Assembly: GCF_014652535.1 (NCBI RefSeq)
Contig: NZ_BMYZ01000001.1
Span: 806,001-870,000, forward strand
Source: Cellvibrio zantedeschiae
Lineage (GTDB): Bacteria > Pseudomonadota > Gammaproteobacteria > Pseudomonadales > Cellvibrionaceae
Length of the DNA: 64,000 nucleotides
Reading direction: 5' to 3'
Below are positions 18,596 to 28,411 of the stretch, one piece after another; position 1 is the stretch's first letter; each line of letters begins with the position of its first letter. Under the pieces are notes generated by a model that was not told the origin of the DNA, made no database searches, and saw nothing but the letters and a program-made list of their open reading frames with translations. Made by a program: the position numbers and the translations under genes.

Positions 18596-19093
18596 ATGCA
18601 CATTTCCGCTGACAAAGTAGTGAGTTTTCATTACAACTTAAAAGATGTTGATGGAACATTATTGGAAACATCTTATGATGCTGATCCAACTTTGTATCTT
18701 CATGGTCACAGTAATATTTTGGCCGCGCTTGAATCTGAATTAGATACTAAGGTCGTGGGAGACAAAGTAAATGTGACTTTGGCGCCCGATCAGGCGTATG
18801 GTGAGCGCAAAGAGGGTGCTGTTCAACGTGTCCCCATTAAACATTTGCATAATCATGCAGCGTTAAAAAATAAATTGAAGCCTGGTTCGCGTGTGCAAGT
18901 AAATACTCAGCATGGCCCATGGGAGGCTGTGGTGCTTAAAGTGGGTAAGTTCAATGTTGATATTGATAGTAACCATCCCTTGGCAGGTAAAACTTTAACT
19001 TTTGAAATAGAAGTTGTAGATATTCGTGAAGCAACTTCCGAGGAGTTAGCTCATGGTCACGCCCATGGAGCTGGCGGTCATCATCACGATTGA
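18596..19093 (+). CDS. SlyD-like FKBP-type peptidyl-prolyl isomerase
   Basis: 165-residue cytoplasmic FKBP-type prolyl isomerase and chaperone of the SlyD group. The N-terminus VVSFHYNLKDVDGTLLETS is the split FKBP strand; the inserted flap (about 70-120) carries the chaperone activity in relatives. The C-terminus ends in a short histidine-rich metal-binding tail (HGHAHGAGGHHHD), much shorter than in E. coli SlyD. Such proteins can deliver nickel or assist folding; no hydrogenase or urease gene is nearby. A GGAGAAA site lies before the ATG. Confidence 0.88.
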   Translation: MHISADKVVSFHYNLKDVDGTLLETSYDADPTLYLHGHSNILAALESELDTKVVGDKVNVTLAPDQAYGERKEGAVQRVPIKHLHNHAALKNKLKPGSRVQVNTQHGPWEAVVLKVGKFNVDIDSNHPLAGKTLTFEIEVVDIREATSEELAHGHAHGAGGHHHD

Positions 19094-19257
19094 TTTTTTA
19101 GGGCAGGGATGCTCTACATTCTGTCTTTACCGCGCATGTTCTTATAATAACTAACATCAAATGGCGCTTAAATTTCCATTCGTTGCTTAAAAATAATATT
19201 TCCTATTCCAGGAGTGCTCCATTATTATCCCTGCCAACAGTAAGTTAGGGATGCATC

Positions 19258-20421
19258 ATGGCGTTCATTGCACAGCAAGAGAGTGTTTCTACACCTCTTA
19301 TTTGGGTTTCCGAGCAAGGCACAGATAAGTCTTTGCTGGATGCTTTGACCCAAATTCTTGCACGTGGAGCCCAAAGTCTAATGATTCTGGCCTGTAGCGC
19401 TAACAATCATTCCCCCCGAGTTCTTGAGTCCTCATTGCAGTCTTACCCAATACCAATTTGTGGAGGAATATTTCCTTCTGTTTTTTATGCAGATACAAAA
19501 TTGGATAAGGGATTTATTTTGGTGGGATTTCCTTTCGTAATTTCCGTTACTAATTATGATCTTTCTGTTAATCAAACTGCTCCAGACTTTAATTCTCCGT
19601 TAGTTCGGGATGCTGAACAACCGCAAAGCTCGTTTGATCTATTGGTATTTATAGATGCTATGGCGAACGCTACCGAACCTTTTATTAATGTCCTCTACGA
19701 AACGTTGGGTGGTGGAATAGATGTAATTGGTGGTGGTGCCGGCTCGATTGATTTCAAACAGCGCCCCTGTGTATTTTCGCGGAAGGGTTTACTGATGAAC
19801 ACTGCTCTCGTTGTTCGTTTGCCAGTGCCTATGCAGTGTGCTGTTGAACATGGTTGGGAGGTTTTAAATGGCCCCTATTTAGTTACAGAGGCCGAAGATA
19901 CCAAGATAAAAACATTAAATTATTTACCCGCGTTTGATGTTTATAAAAATGTAATTGAAGAAATTGCAGATTATAAATTTACAAAAGAAAATTTTTTTCA
20001 AATATCGCAAAACTTCCCTTTGGGAATACTAAGCATTAATGACGACATATTGGTTCGTGATCCCATCCAGGTTCGTGGCAAAGAATTATTTTGTGTCGGG
20101 TCTGTGCCTGTAAACTCCATGATTTATATTTTAAGCGGAAATGACGAGCATATTGTTCGAGCAGCCGAAAATGCAGGCGTACTTGCACATAAAGAATCGC
20201 AAACTGCCAATCAGGAGTCCTTGAATTTCAGTTTGGTGTTTGATTGCGTGAGCCGCGTTCTTTATTTGGGTGATAAGTTTCCGCAAGAGATGGCAGCAAT
20301 ACAGCGTGGGCTTGGCGGCCAGCGATCAATTGTTGGTGCGCTCTCCATTGGCGAGATTGCAAATACCTGTCGCGGTACAATAAATCTATTAAATAAATCC
20401 ATTGTTATTGGGAATATATAA
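19258..20421 (+). CDS. FIST-domain sensory protein
   Basis: 387-residue protein with FIST_N (about 30-225) and FIST_C (about 230-375) domains, a module thought to sense small ligands such as amino acids or their derivatives. Visible family elements are YPIPICGGIFPSVFY, YETLGGGIDVIGGGAGS, and the C-terminal ALSIGEIANTCRGTINLLNKS. There is no signal peptide or membrane helix, so it should be cytoplasmic. It stops 8 bases before the GGDEF/EAL gene, so the two are almost certainly co-expressed and this protein is probably the sensory input to that enzyme. Confidence 0.85.
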   Translation: MAFIAQQESVSTPLIWVSEQGTDKSLLDALTQILARGAQSLMILACSANNHSPRVLESSLQSYPIPICGGIFPSVFYADTKLDKGFILVGFPFVISVTNYDLSVNQTAPDFNSPLVRDAEQPQSSFDLLVFIDAMANATEPFINVLYETLGGGIDVIGGGAGSIDFKQRPCVFSRKGLLMNTALVVRLPVPMQCAVEHGWEVLNGPYLVTEAEDTKIKTLNYLPAFDVYKNVIEEIADYKFTKENFFQISQNFPLGILSINDDILVRDPIQVRGKELFCVGSVPVNSMIYILSGNDEHIVRAAENAGVLAHKESQTANQESLNFSLVFDCVSRVLYLGDKFPQEMAAIQRGLGGQRSIVGALSIGEIANTCRGTINLLNKSIVIGNI

Positions 20422-20429
20422 AAACAATT

Positions 20430-22274
20430 ATGAAACGTGCTCTCCAAATAATTTCAATCCAGCATGAGCTGGCAATGGCTATTGGAAATGGCCTCGATTT
20501 ACATGAAATGCTTCAATCGTTTATCCGTGTCTCTATTGCTCGTTTGGATTTGAGTAGCGCACATTTATTTTTATTTTGCGACGAAAATAATGAGCCTATT
20601 CATTATGTGGGTGAGACTGCAGATTGCCAGTTATCGCACTATCTAAGTATTCCGGCACAATTTTTAGGTAAGGCTTGGGCTGACAATCCAATGCTGTGCG
20701 GTATTGTTCAAGCTCACTTGGGACAGAATGACTTATTGTCTGTTGTTCACTTTAACGGAAAGGTTTATCAAAGTTTTACTATCCCCGAACATGGGGTCAT
20801 TATTTTTGAAAGTATTGTAGAAATTGAGCCGACTATCCAAAAATCTTTGCAACCGATTTTGAAAAAACTGGCGTTGAGTTGTTATGCCTGTCTCGTGCAT
20901 CAGTCTCTCGCAAAAGAAATGGCTGCACGTAGATGCGCAGAAGAAAAAATTGCCCACCAAGCTGCTCACGACGAGCTGACGCAACTTTTTAATCGCAGAA
21001 CTCTGACGGATAATCTTAAAAAAGCTATTGCCTACTGTAATGAAAATAACAAGTTTGGTGCCCTGATCTTTATCGATCTAAACCAGTTTAAATCGATTAA
21101 CGATGTAATGGGGCATGATGTTGGTGACAAAATATTAAAAGAGGTTGCTAATAGATTAAAGGGCATTACACGCGGTAAGGATACGGTTGCTCGCTTTGGT
21201 GGCGATGAATTTATCATCCTATTGCCAGACTTAGGCGATTATGAGCAAGTTGCCGAACAAATTGTAAATAGAACAGCAGTGCGCATCCTTGATGTTATCG
21301 AAGAGCCTTTCTCTGTAGGGGATTTGGTTTATAACGTTAGTTGCAGCATGGGCTTTGAGATTTTTCCTGTCGTCGATAATTCTTCATGCGATATTATCAA
21401 GAATGCCGACCTTGCGATGTACGAGGCCAAAACATTGCGGCAGCGTGTGGCCTTGCGTTATAACTCGAGCATGTCAGAAAAGCTCAATATGCGCTCTGCA
21501 TACGTAGCAGAGCTTAAAAATGCCCTGAAAAACAATGAATTTGTTCTCTACTATCAGCCGCAATACGATTTTGACCATCAAATCATTGGTGCTGAAGCCT
21601 TGTTGCGTTGGAATAACCCAAAACGTATTCAGGAATCTCCGGAAATTTATATTCCCATAGCAGAAGACAGCGAGCTGATCCTTGCGATTGGTGACTGGGT
21701 TTTGCATGAGTCGTGTCGGCAGTTAAAAATTCTGCAGGAAGCTGGGTTGCCGGAAAGCTTTAAGAAGTTATCTGTCAACGTAAGTGCAAAGCAGTTGGGG
21801 CAAGAAAATTTCTTCGATAACATTTGCCGCGCTATAAAAACCTCGGGTGTGAACGCTGGCCAAATGACAATTGAGATTACTGAAAATATTTTAATTAGTC
21901 GCATTCATGATGCAATGAATTTAATTGCCCAATTGGGTGATATCGGTGTGGACTGTGCTATTGATGATTTTGGTACTGGCTATTCTTCGTTAACTTATTT
22001 GCGCCGCTTGCCATCGAGTCTGATAAAAATCGACAGAAATTTTGTGCGTGATATTCATAAAGATGAAGAAAATCGTTCTATTGCCAAAATGATTATTGCG
22101 CTCGGCGAAAATTTGGATATGGATATTTTGGCTGAAGGTGTTGAGTCTGCAGAGGAGTTGCAATGTTTGAAAGATTTGGGGTGCACCCAGTACCAGGGGT
22201 TTTATTTTTCACATCCTTTGCCTTTTGATCAATTTAGTGTGCTGGCAAAATCGCGTTATTTAGAAGCTTGTTAA
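20430..22274 (+). CDS. GGDEF/EAL cyclic di-GMP enzyme
   Basis: 614 residues. The N-terminal ~165 residues look like a degenerate GAF-type sensory region, followed by a short coiled stalk (AKEMAARRCAEEKIAHQAAH). The diguanylate cyclase domain has an intact GGDEF (257-261) and an upstream inhibitory-site RxxD (Arg248-Asp251). The phosphodiesterase domain starts near residue 370 and has an intact EAL (389-391) plus DDFGTGYSSLTYLRRLP and the EGVES glutamate (ILAEGVES), so both activities look possible. No membrane segment. It lies directly downstream of the FIST gene. Confidence 0.93.
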   Translation: MKRALQIISIQHELAMAIGNGLDLHEMLQSFIRVSIARLDLSSAHLFLFCDENNEPIHYVGETADCQLSHYLSIPAQFLGKAWADNPMLCGIVQAHLGQNDLLSVVHFNGKVYQSFTIPEHGVIIFESIVEIEPTIQKSLQPILKKLALSCYACLVHQSLAKEMAARRCAEEKIAHQAAHDELTQLFNRRTLTDNLKKAIAYCNENNKFGALIFIDLNQFKSINDVMGHDVGDKILKEVANRLKGITRGKDTVARFGGDEFIILLPDLGDYEQVAEQIVNRTAVRILDVIEEPFSVGDLVYNVSCSMGFEIFPVVDNSSCDIIKNADLAMYEAKTLRQRVALRYNSSMSEKLNMRSAYVAELKNALKNNEFVLYYQPQYDFDHQIIGAEALLRWNNPKRIQESPEIYIPIAEDSELILAIGDWVLHESCRQLKILQEAGLPESFKKLSVNVSAKQLGQENFFDNICRAIKTSGVNAGQMTIEITENILISRIHDAMNLIAQLGDIGVDCAIDDFGTGYSSLTYLRRLPSSLIKIDRNFVRDIHKDEENRSIAKMIIALGENLDMDILAEGVESAEELQCLKDLGCTQYQGFYFSHPLPFDQFSVLAKSRYLEAC

Positions 22275-22300
22275 TTATTTGTTCGAAGTGCTAAAACCTA

Positions 22301-22828
22301 ATGACTGAGTCTGTAGTAGCTAAACCCTTCGCCTATATTGGCCTTGTTAATCCCAAAAGCCCGGAAAATGTCGGTATGGTAATGCGTGCCGCTGGTTGTT
22401 ACGAGGCAAGTAAAATATTTTATACGGGCACACGTTTCGATCGCGCTCGCCAATTTTTTACCGATACAAAAAACAGCCATGAAAAAATTCCGCTGAAGCA
22501 TACGGAGGATTTGGTTGCGGTAGTGCCTGAAGGTGCAAAAATTGTTGCTGTCGAGCTCGTTGAAGGTGCAACGCCGCTCATGTATTTCGAGCATCCTGAA
22601 CACGCTTTTTACATATTTGGTCCAGAAGATGGTTCGCTTTCGCAAAGTGTTTTGGATAAGTGCGATCACGTGGTTTATGTGCCCACCGTAGGCTGTATGA
22701 ATTTGGCTGCGAGTGTAAATGTTGTGCTTTATGATCGTTTAGCAAAGTCTGTAGGTTCTGCAATTGAAGATAGGTCTATTGCAGAGAATCGTGATACAAA
22801 TAGTCGGGGTGTGGTTGTTAGGAAGTAA
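22301..22828 (+). CDS. SPOUT-class (TrmH-family) RNA methyltransferase
   Basis: 175-residue SPOUT methyltransferase that would transfer methyl groups from S-adenosylmethionine to RNA. Family motifs: YIGLVNPKSPENVGMVMRAA (motif 1), a central FIFGPEDG-type block written YIFGPEDGSL (motif 2), and VYVPTVGCMNLAASVNVVLYD (motif 3, knot). The sequence lacks the N-terminal extension of TrmH proper. The RNA target is unknown. It is followed by a bidirectional terminator. Confidence 0.88.
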   Translation: MTESVVAKPFAYIGLVNPKSPENVGMVMRAAGCYEASKIFYTGTRFDRARQFFTDTKNSHEKIPLKHTEDLVAVVPEGAKIVAVELVEGATPLMYFEHPEHAFYIFGPEDGSLSQSVLDKCDHVVYVPTVGCMNLAASVNVVLYDRLAKSVGSAIEDRSIAENRDTNSRGVVVRK

Positions 22829-22844
22829 ATGGCTCACACATAAC

Positions 22845-22873
22845 AAAAAGGCAGCTAATTGAGCTGCCTTTTT
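22845..22873. terminator. Bidirectional rho-independent terminator
   Basis: AAAAAGGCAGC pairs with GCTGCCTTTTT around a 7-base loop, with A and T runs on both sides. It separates the methyltransferase gene from the convergent PA4642-like gene. Confidence 0.9.
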
Positions 22874-22892
22874 GTTTCAAGCAAAGATGGAG

Positions 22893-23189
22893 TTACTTGG
22901 CTCCGGCAGCCTCTAATGCAATCACGTATTCCTCGCCATTGCGGTGAGTCTTAATAGTTTGCAAAAAGGTCTTTCCTTCAGGGCCGACTGCATTTAAATC
23001 GCGACCAGCTTCTTTGAATAATCTCACGAAGGTTGTGAAGTTTTCACCACGCATGCCGCGGTAGGCTTTTTCTAAAAGATGAAAATCTGCGTTTATTCCT
23101 GTGGGTGCGGTAAATTCCAAAAAGGTTTTGATGCGCTCTTCATCAAAAATTTCGCCCAGTACTTTCTCTTTGTCTTTACGTAAACTCAT
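22893..23189 (-). CDS. PA4642-like small hypothetical protein
   Basis: 98-residue cytoplasmic protein, charged, without membrane segments. Its order of motifs (KDKEKVLGE at the start, YRGMRGENFTTFVRLFKEAGRDL in the middle, HRNGEEYVIALEAAGA at the end) matches what I recall of the PA4642 family of Pseudomonas, which has no known function. The gene starts 10 bases after the gatB stop on the same strand, so it is likely part of the gat transcript. Confidence 0.7.
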   Translation of the reverse strand: MSLRKDKEKVLGEIFDEERIKTFLEFTAPTGINADFHLLEKAYRGMRGENFTTFVRLFKEAGRDLNAVGPEGKTFLQTIKTHRNGEEYVIALEAAGAK

Positions 23190-23199
23190 GTTCGTTCTC

Positions 23200-24645
23200 T
23201 TAAGAATTTAATTTTTTCAGCAACAATTCATTCAATGCTTGTGGGTTGGCTTGACCTTTAGACGCTTTCATCGCTTGGCCAACAAAGAAACCGAGCATTT
23301 TTGCACGTTTGTCTTCAGCGGCTGCGCGGTAACCTTCTACTTGCGCAACATTGGCAGCGAGAATGTCGTCGATGATTTTCTCCAGTGCACCTGTATCAGA
23401 AACTTGTTTTAAGCCTTTGGTTTCGATAATGGTATCGGCATCGCCTTCGCCATTAGTGATGGCTTCAAAAACTTGCTTGGCGATTTTGCTCGACAAGGTA
23501 CCGTCTTTAATACGTACCACTAAACCTGAAAGCAATTCCGGTGTAACGGGAGATTGGTCGATGCGTTGTTCAGTGCGATTTAAATAAGCACCCAAATCCG
23601 CCATGATCCAGTTTGCAGTCAGTTTTGCTTCACCGGAGATTTTTGTCGCTGCTTCAAAATAAGCGGCTGCAAATTTATCCATGGTGATTTGACCTGCGTC
23701 GTAATCGCTCAAACCATATTGCTCAACAAAGCGCGCGCGTTTTGCCTCGGGTAATTCTGGCATCTGCTTGCGAACTGATTCGATATATTCGTCATCAATA
23801 ATCACCGGCAATAAATCAGGGCAGGGGAAGTAGCGGTAGTCGTTGCTGTCTTCTTTGCTGCGCATTGAGCGTGCTTTTTTGGTGTCGCCGTTATAGAGGC
23901 GAGTTTCCTGTTTAATTTTTCCGCCGTCTTCCAGTACATCAATCTGGCGTTCAACTTCGAGTGCGATGGCTTCTTCCATAAACTTAAAGGAGTTTAAGTT
24001 TTTGGTTTCAGTGCGGGTGCCGAGTTTTTCCTGGCCTTTGGGTCGTACAGAAATATTTACGTCAAAACGCATGGAGCCCTGGCTCATTTCGCCGTCGCAA
24101 ATTTCCAACGACGTTACGATTGAGTGTAATTTTTTTGCGAAAGCGACAGCTTCTTCTGCGCTGCGCATATCGGGCTCAGTTACCACTTCAATTAATGGTG
24201 TGCCTGCGCGGTTTAAATCGATTCCGCTCATGCCGGCGAAATCTTCGTGCAAGGATTTGCCTGCATCTTCTTCCAAGTGCGCGTGGTGAATGCGAACGCG
24301 TTTGGTGCGGCCGCCTTCCAATTCCAAATCAACAAAGCCTGCGCCAACAATCGGTTCTGCGAGTTGCGTTGTTTGATAACCTTTTGGAAGGTCTGGATAG
24401 AAATAGTTTTTACGTTCGAACACAGAACGTTTACCGATTTCTGCATTTACCGCCAAGCCAAACATGGTGGCGAAACGAAATGCTTGTTCGTTTGCAACAG
24501 GCAAGGTGCCTGGCAATGCCAAATCAACAGCACAAGCTTGGGTGTTTGGCTCCGCACCGAATGCAGTGCTAGCGCCAGAGAAAATTTTGGTTTTGGTGGC
24601 AAGTTGTACGTGAACTTCCAAGCCAATAACAGTTTCCCATTGCAT
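23200..24645 (-). CDS. gatB: Asp-tRNA(Asn)/Glu-tRNA(Gln) amidotransferase subunit B
   Basis: Subunit B of the GatCAB amidotransferase, which phosphorylates the side chain of the mischarged Asp or Glu and accepts ammonia from GatA. 481 aa, normal length. The N-terminus [20 protein letters not shown], the blocks [11 protein letters not shown] and [17 protein letters not shown], and the C-terminal YqeY-like tail ([21 protein letters not shown]) are characteristic. Lies between gatA and the PA4642-like gene. Confidence 0.97.
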   Translation of the reverse strand: MQWETVIGLEVHVQLATKTKIFSGASTAFGAEPNTQACAVDLALPGTLPVANEQAFRFATMFGLAVNAEIGKRSVFERKNYFYPDLPKGYQTTQLAEPIVGAGFVDLELEGGRTKRVRIHHAHLEEDAGKSLHEDFAGMSGIDLNRAGTPLIEVVTEPDMRSAEEAVAFAKKLHSIVTSLEICDGEMSQGSMRFDVNISVRPKGQEKLGTRTETKNLNSFKFMEEAIALEVERQIDVLEDGGKIKQETRLYNGDTKKARSMRSKEDSNDYRYFPCPDLLPVIIDDEYIESVRKQMPELPEAKRARFVEQYGLSDYDAGQITMDKFAAAYFEAATKISGEAKLTANWIMADLGAYLNRTEQRIDQSPVTPELLSGLVVRIKDGTLSSKIAKQVFEAITNGEGDADTIIETKGLKQVSDTGALEKIIDDILAANVAQVEGYRAAAEDKRAKMLGFFVGQAMKASKGQANPQALNELLLKKLNS

Positions 24646-24659
24646 CTTTTATTCTCCTC

Positions 24660-26114
24660 TTACTCAATGCCTGGTGCAGTTTGTTGGTGGAAGTTGGTTG
24701 CTTGTTGGAATTGATGCGCAGCATTTAATAATTGCGCTTCGGCAAAGAAATTGCCGATCAATTGCAAGCCAACAGGTTTGCTATCCACAAATCCGCAGGG
24801 GATTGATAAGCCGGGCAAGCCCGCCAAATTAGTTGCGATGGTGTAAATATCTTCTAAATACATGGCAACTGGGTCTTTCGATTTTGAGCCAAATTGAAAT
24901 GCAGGCGACGGTGAAGTTGGGCCGAGAATGACATCGACACTTTGGAAGGCATCAACGAAATCTTGTTTGATCAAGCGGCGAACTTTTTGTGCTTTGCTGT
25001 AGTAGGCATCGTAATAACCGGCAGACAATGCATAAGCGCCCACGAGAATGCGGCGCTTCACTTCATCGCCAAAACCTTCGCTGCGTGAACGCATATAAAG
25101 GTCATTTAAATCTTTTGGATTTTCACAGCGATGGCCGTAACGCACACCGTCCATACGCGACAAGTTTGCAGAGCATTCTGCCGGGGCGATTACGTAGTAA
25201 GCCGGTACTGAAAGATTTGTATGCGGCAAACTGATGCTGTGAATCGTTGCGCCCAAGCTTTCGTAAACTTTTATCGCCGCTTCAACATGCGCAGCAGTTT
25301 GCGGATTCAAGCCTTCACCGAAATATTCTTTAGGTACACCGATGCGCAAACCTTTCAATGAATCATTTAAAGTTGCGGTGTAGTCAGGCACTTCGCGATC
25401 AACACTGGTGGAATCTTTTGTGTCATAGCTCGCCATGTCGTTCAATAAAATCGCAGCGTCTTCTGCGGTGCGCGACAAAATACCGGCTTGATCCAGGCTC
25501 GACGCAAACGCAATCATGCCCCAGCGAGAAACGCGGCCATAGGTTGGTTTGATGCCTGTTAAACCACAGTGAGCAGCTGGCTGGCGAATCGAACCGCCGG
25601 TGTCAGATGCAGTTGCTGCTGGTGCTAAATGTGCAGCAACCGCTGCCGCAGAACCGCCAGAAGATCCACCGGGAACACAGTCAGTTGCCCAAGGATTTTT
25701 CACGGGGCCGTAATAACTTGTTTCATTGGATGAGCCCATTGCGAATTCATCCATGTTGGTTTTGCCCAACATGACTACGCCGGAATCCAAATAATTTTCA
25801 ACGATGGTCGCGTTGTAGGGCGCGATAAAATTATCGAGCATTTTGGATGCACATGATGTGCGAACACCAATCGTGCAAAAAATATCTTTGTGTGCGATAG
25901 GCACTCCGCAGAGTGCGGGCGCATTGCCAGCTGCTAAACGCTTATCTGCAGCAGAGGCTTGTGCGAGTGCAAGTGCGGGCGTAGTGGTGATATAAGAATT
26001 GTAGGTTTTATCGAGGCGCGCAATGCGGTCGAGATAATGCTGGGTAACTTCAACGCTGGAAAAGTCTTTGTTGCGTAGACCTTTTACAAGCTCGGCAATG
26101 GTTAACTGATGCAT
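24660..26114 (-). CDS. gatA: Asp-tRNA(Asn)/Glu-tRNA(Gln) amidotransferase subunit A
   Basis: Glutaminase subunit of GatCAB, an amidase-signature protein of 484 aa. The Ser-cisSer-Lys catalytic machinery is visible: the lysine in [10 protein letters not shown] and the glycine/serine-rich stretch [15 protein letters not shown] with [11 protein letters not shown]. The ammonia released here is channelled to GatB. 91 bases separate it from gatC upstream and 14 bases from gatB downstream, a gatCAB operon. Confidence 0.97.
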   Translation of the reverse strand: MHQLTIAELVKGLRNKDFSSVEVTQHYLDRIARLDKTYNSYITTTPALALAQASAADKRLAAGNAPALCGVPIAHKDIFCTIGVRTSCASKMLDNFIAPYNATIVENYLDSGVVMLGKTNMDEFAMGSSNETSYYGPVKNPWATDCVPGGSSGGSAAAVAAHLAPAATASDTGGSIRQPAAHCGLTGIKPTYGRVSRWGMIAFASSLDQAGILSRTAEDAAILLNDMASYDTKDSTSVDREVPDYTATLNDSLKGLRIGVPKEYFGEGLNPQTAAHVEAAIKVYESLGATIHSISLPHTNLSVPAYYVIAPAECSANLSRMDGVRYGHRCENPKDLNDLYMRSRSEGFGDEVKRRILVGAYALSAGYYDAYYSKAQKVRRLIKQDFVDAFQSVDVILGPTSPSPAFQFGSKSKDPVAMYLEDIYTIATNLAGLPGLSIPCGFVDSKPVGLQLIGNFFAEAQLLNAAHQFQQATNFHQQTAPGIE

Positions 26115-26205
26115 TCAAAAATTCCTGATCGGGACGGCGTTGAAAGTCGCCAATATAAAGTGCAAATGATTGTGCTTATCACAAACGTATTTTTATTGGA
26201 TTACC

Positions 26206-26493
26206 TTACTCAATAACTTGGGGCACCAAGTACAAACCGTCTTGCACGGCAGGTGCAATGGATTGGTAAAGTTCGCGCTCATTTGGCTCAGTCACCACAT
26301 CTGCACGCAAGCGTTGTACGGCATCCAGCGGATGCGCCATTGGCAATACGCCATCGGTATTTACAGCTTGCAGCTGGTCAACCAGCGCGAGCACGGTAGA
26401 AATACGGTTTGCCACTTCATCGGCAGCGTCATCAGAGATGGCGATGCGCGCCAGATTGGCGAGTTTTGCGATATCAGAACGATCTACAGCCAT
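26206..26493 (-). CDS. gatC: Asp-tRNA(Asn)/Glu-tRNA(Gln) amidotransferase subunit C
   Basis: Small subunit that stabilises the GatA-GatB complex. 95 aa from the ATG at 26493 (DIAKLANLARIAISD is the usual start region, and LRADVVTE the usual C-terminal block). An in-frame ATG at 26568 would add 25 non-conserved residues. It is the first gene of gatCAB. In many relatives gatC lies next to mreB; here its upstream neighbour is bepA, on the same strand 229 bases away. Confidence 0.93.
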   Translation of the reverse strand: MAVDRSDIAKLANLARIAISDDAADEVANRISTVLALVDQLQAVNTDGVLPMAHPLDAVQRLRADVVTEPNERELYQSIAPAVQDGLYLVPQVIE

Positions 26494-26722
26494 AGCTGGC
26501 ACTCCACATAAACGAATTCTGCAACACAGCTGGCTATTGGCCAATACCTTGATTTCACTGCTTTTCACACAAAAAATCGGGCGCTGTTAAAGGGGCGCTC
26601 AAGTTACCATATTTGGCCGGAGGTTGAAAAACTAGTTTGCGGGAAATGGGGGCAGAAAAGGCTTTTAGCGGCCTTATTGATGGCTTTGGGGCTCAAGTTT
26701 GCCTGGAGCCCTAACCGACAAG

Positions 26723-28186
26723 TTACTGGTTACGCATTTCCAGCATTTCATGCTCTACGTATTTAAGGCGCTCCTCCAGAATTGAGGTGCGTTGGAACTG
26801 GCCTTTGGCGAGTTTGAGAGCATTGCGCAGGTGGATTTGCGCCTTGTCATAAATGCCGTTGGCGATGAAATATTCGGCACGAGCCTCGTGAACTCCTAGA
26901 ATATCGCCATTCAAGCCGTTTACTTCGGCCAACAAGTACCATAAGTAATCATCGTTCTTGCGTTTGCGCGAATAGCGTTCAAGCAGTTCTGCGCTCTGCT
27001 TGTATTGGCCGGCTTTCATGCTGGCCTCGGCATAGCGAATATTGAGCGGATAGCTTTCTGGATTGAGCTTGAGCTGGCTTTCCAGTAAATCGAGTGCGGG
27101 TTTGAATCGCTCTGCCGCAACATCTATATCTGCGCTCATGATCAGATAGGTTATTCGCGTTGGGTCTTTTTCGAGTAGCGGTTTGAGCGCCGTGCGTGCA
27201 GCATCAAATTGTCCGGCAGCCGAATAGGCCATAGCCAAGCCGTAACGGCTGGCATCGGGCGATAAATTGTCACCATCCAGCTCATTCTTAAAGCGTTTAA
27301 TTGCTGTTTGTGGCGTCTCCTCAAGTTCAAACCTTATGCGTGAACGCATAAGTTGAAACTCAAGGTTGTCCGGATAGGCTGTGCGCGGATGAGCCATGGC
27401 GCGGTTACGTGCATCGGAAACACGGCGCTCGGTTACCGGGTGAGTCAGCAAATATTCTGGTGGGCGGCGACTTGAGCGGGTCGCATGCAGCATTTCTTCA
27501 AACATATCTGAAGCAGCGTAAGGATCAAGCTTGGCTTGATACATGGTCTGCATGCCTATACGGTCAGCTTCTTGCTCGTTTTCACGGCTAAAGCGCAAGG
27601 ACGCAGCTTCGGTTGCCGCTTGGGTGGCCATAATCGCGGCCATACCGCCGTCGCCGTTACTGTTTGCGGCTAAAACCAAACCTGCCAACATGCCGGCAAG
27701 CATGGGCATCATCATATTCTTTTGTTGTTCGAGCCGGCGGGCATAGTGGCGTTGGCTCAAGTGGCCCATTTCATGGGCGAGAATAGCTGCTAGCTGGTTC
27801 TCGGTTTTGGCGTAGTTGAATACACCGGTGTGCATTCCAATGATGCCGCCAGGTACAGCAAAGGCATTGAGTGTATCGTTTTTAACGACCACCAGATCAA
27901 CGCGCTTGTCTTCCAGTTGGCTGTAAGGCAAGAGTCGGCCAATCAGGTTTTCAAGATAATCGATTACGAGCGGGTCTGAAGAGGTGGGCACTTGGCTGCG
28001 GTAAGCTTTAAGGACACGCTGCCCCAATATCCGCTCTTGTACAGGTGAAATCATTGCAGAGCTGGTATCGCCCAGTACAGGTAGTTCGATATCATTTGAT
28101 GCATAGGTAAACGCGGCGGCTAAGGCGGCAGCTGCCAAGGCGCAACGGCCACAGGCAAGTACTAGCTGTCGGATAAGTCGGTTCAC
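26723..28186 (-). CDS. bepA: M48 periplasmic metalloprotease/chaperone BepA (YfgC)
   Basis: Periplasmic zinc protease and chaperone that acts in the assembly and quality control of outer-membrane proteins such as LptD and BamA. 487 aa: signal peptide (about 1-29), M48 protease domain with HEMGH (138-142) and a downstream glutamate in RENEQEADRIGMQ, then a C-terminal TPR domain (about 280-470). I set the start at the GTG at 28186, because it has a CAGGAG site nine bases upstream and gives a clean signal peptide; a TTG at 28207 overlaps that site. Confidence 0.92.
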   Translation of the reverse strand: MNRLIRQLVLACGRCALAAAALAAAFTYASNDIELPVLGDTSSAMISPVQERILGQRVLKAYRSQVPTSSDPLVIDYLENLIGRLLPYSQLEDKRVDLVVVKNDTLNAFAVPGGIIGMHTGVFNYAKTENQLAAILAHEMGHLSQRHYARRLEQQKNMMMPMLAGMLAGLVLAANSNGDGGMAAIMATQAATEAASLRFSRENEQEADRIGMQTMYQAKLDPYAASDMFEEMLHATRSSRRPPEYLLTHPVTERRVSDARNRAMAHPRTAYPDNLEFQLMRSRIRFELEETPQTAIKRFKNELDGDNLSPDASRYGLAMAYSAAGQFDAARTALKPLLEKDPTRITYLIMSADIDVAAERFKPALDLLESQLKLNPESYPLNIRYAEASMKAGQYKQSAELLERYSRKRKNDDYLWYLLAEVNGLNGDILGVHEARAEYFIANGIYDKAQIHLRNALKLAKGQFQRTSILEERLKYVEHEMLEMRNQ

Positions 28187-28411
28187 TGTGTAAAACTCCT
28201 GATGCAATAAGACTTAATGCCCACTCTGGCGGCGCACTCTAGCGTTTTTGTGACTTTCTGGCTACGCAGCCAAGCTTGCTTTGAACGTTAAACTACACAT
28301 TAGTTCTTAAACTCATCTGTGATTTGGAGCGGTTCTGCGTTAATTTAGCGTCCTTTGCGTGGCGTATGATTCTTTTTCGGTGCGCCAGTCACGTTTTTGA
28401 AGGTGTAGGTT

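Noticed and set aside
24120-24714. Overlapping frames opposite gatB of about 150 codons
   Set aside because: Antisense to a well-conserved gene, with no family features.
26640-26722. GGGCTC/GAGCCC hairpin after bepA as a terminator
   Set aside because: No T run follows on the minus strand, and the stem is only six base pairs with an 11-base loop.
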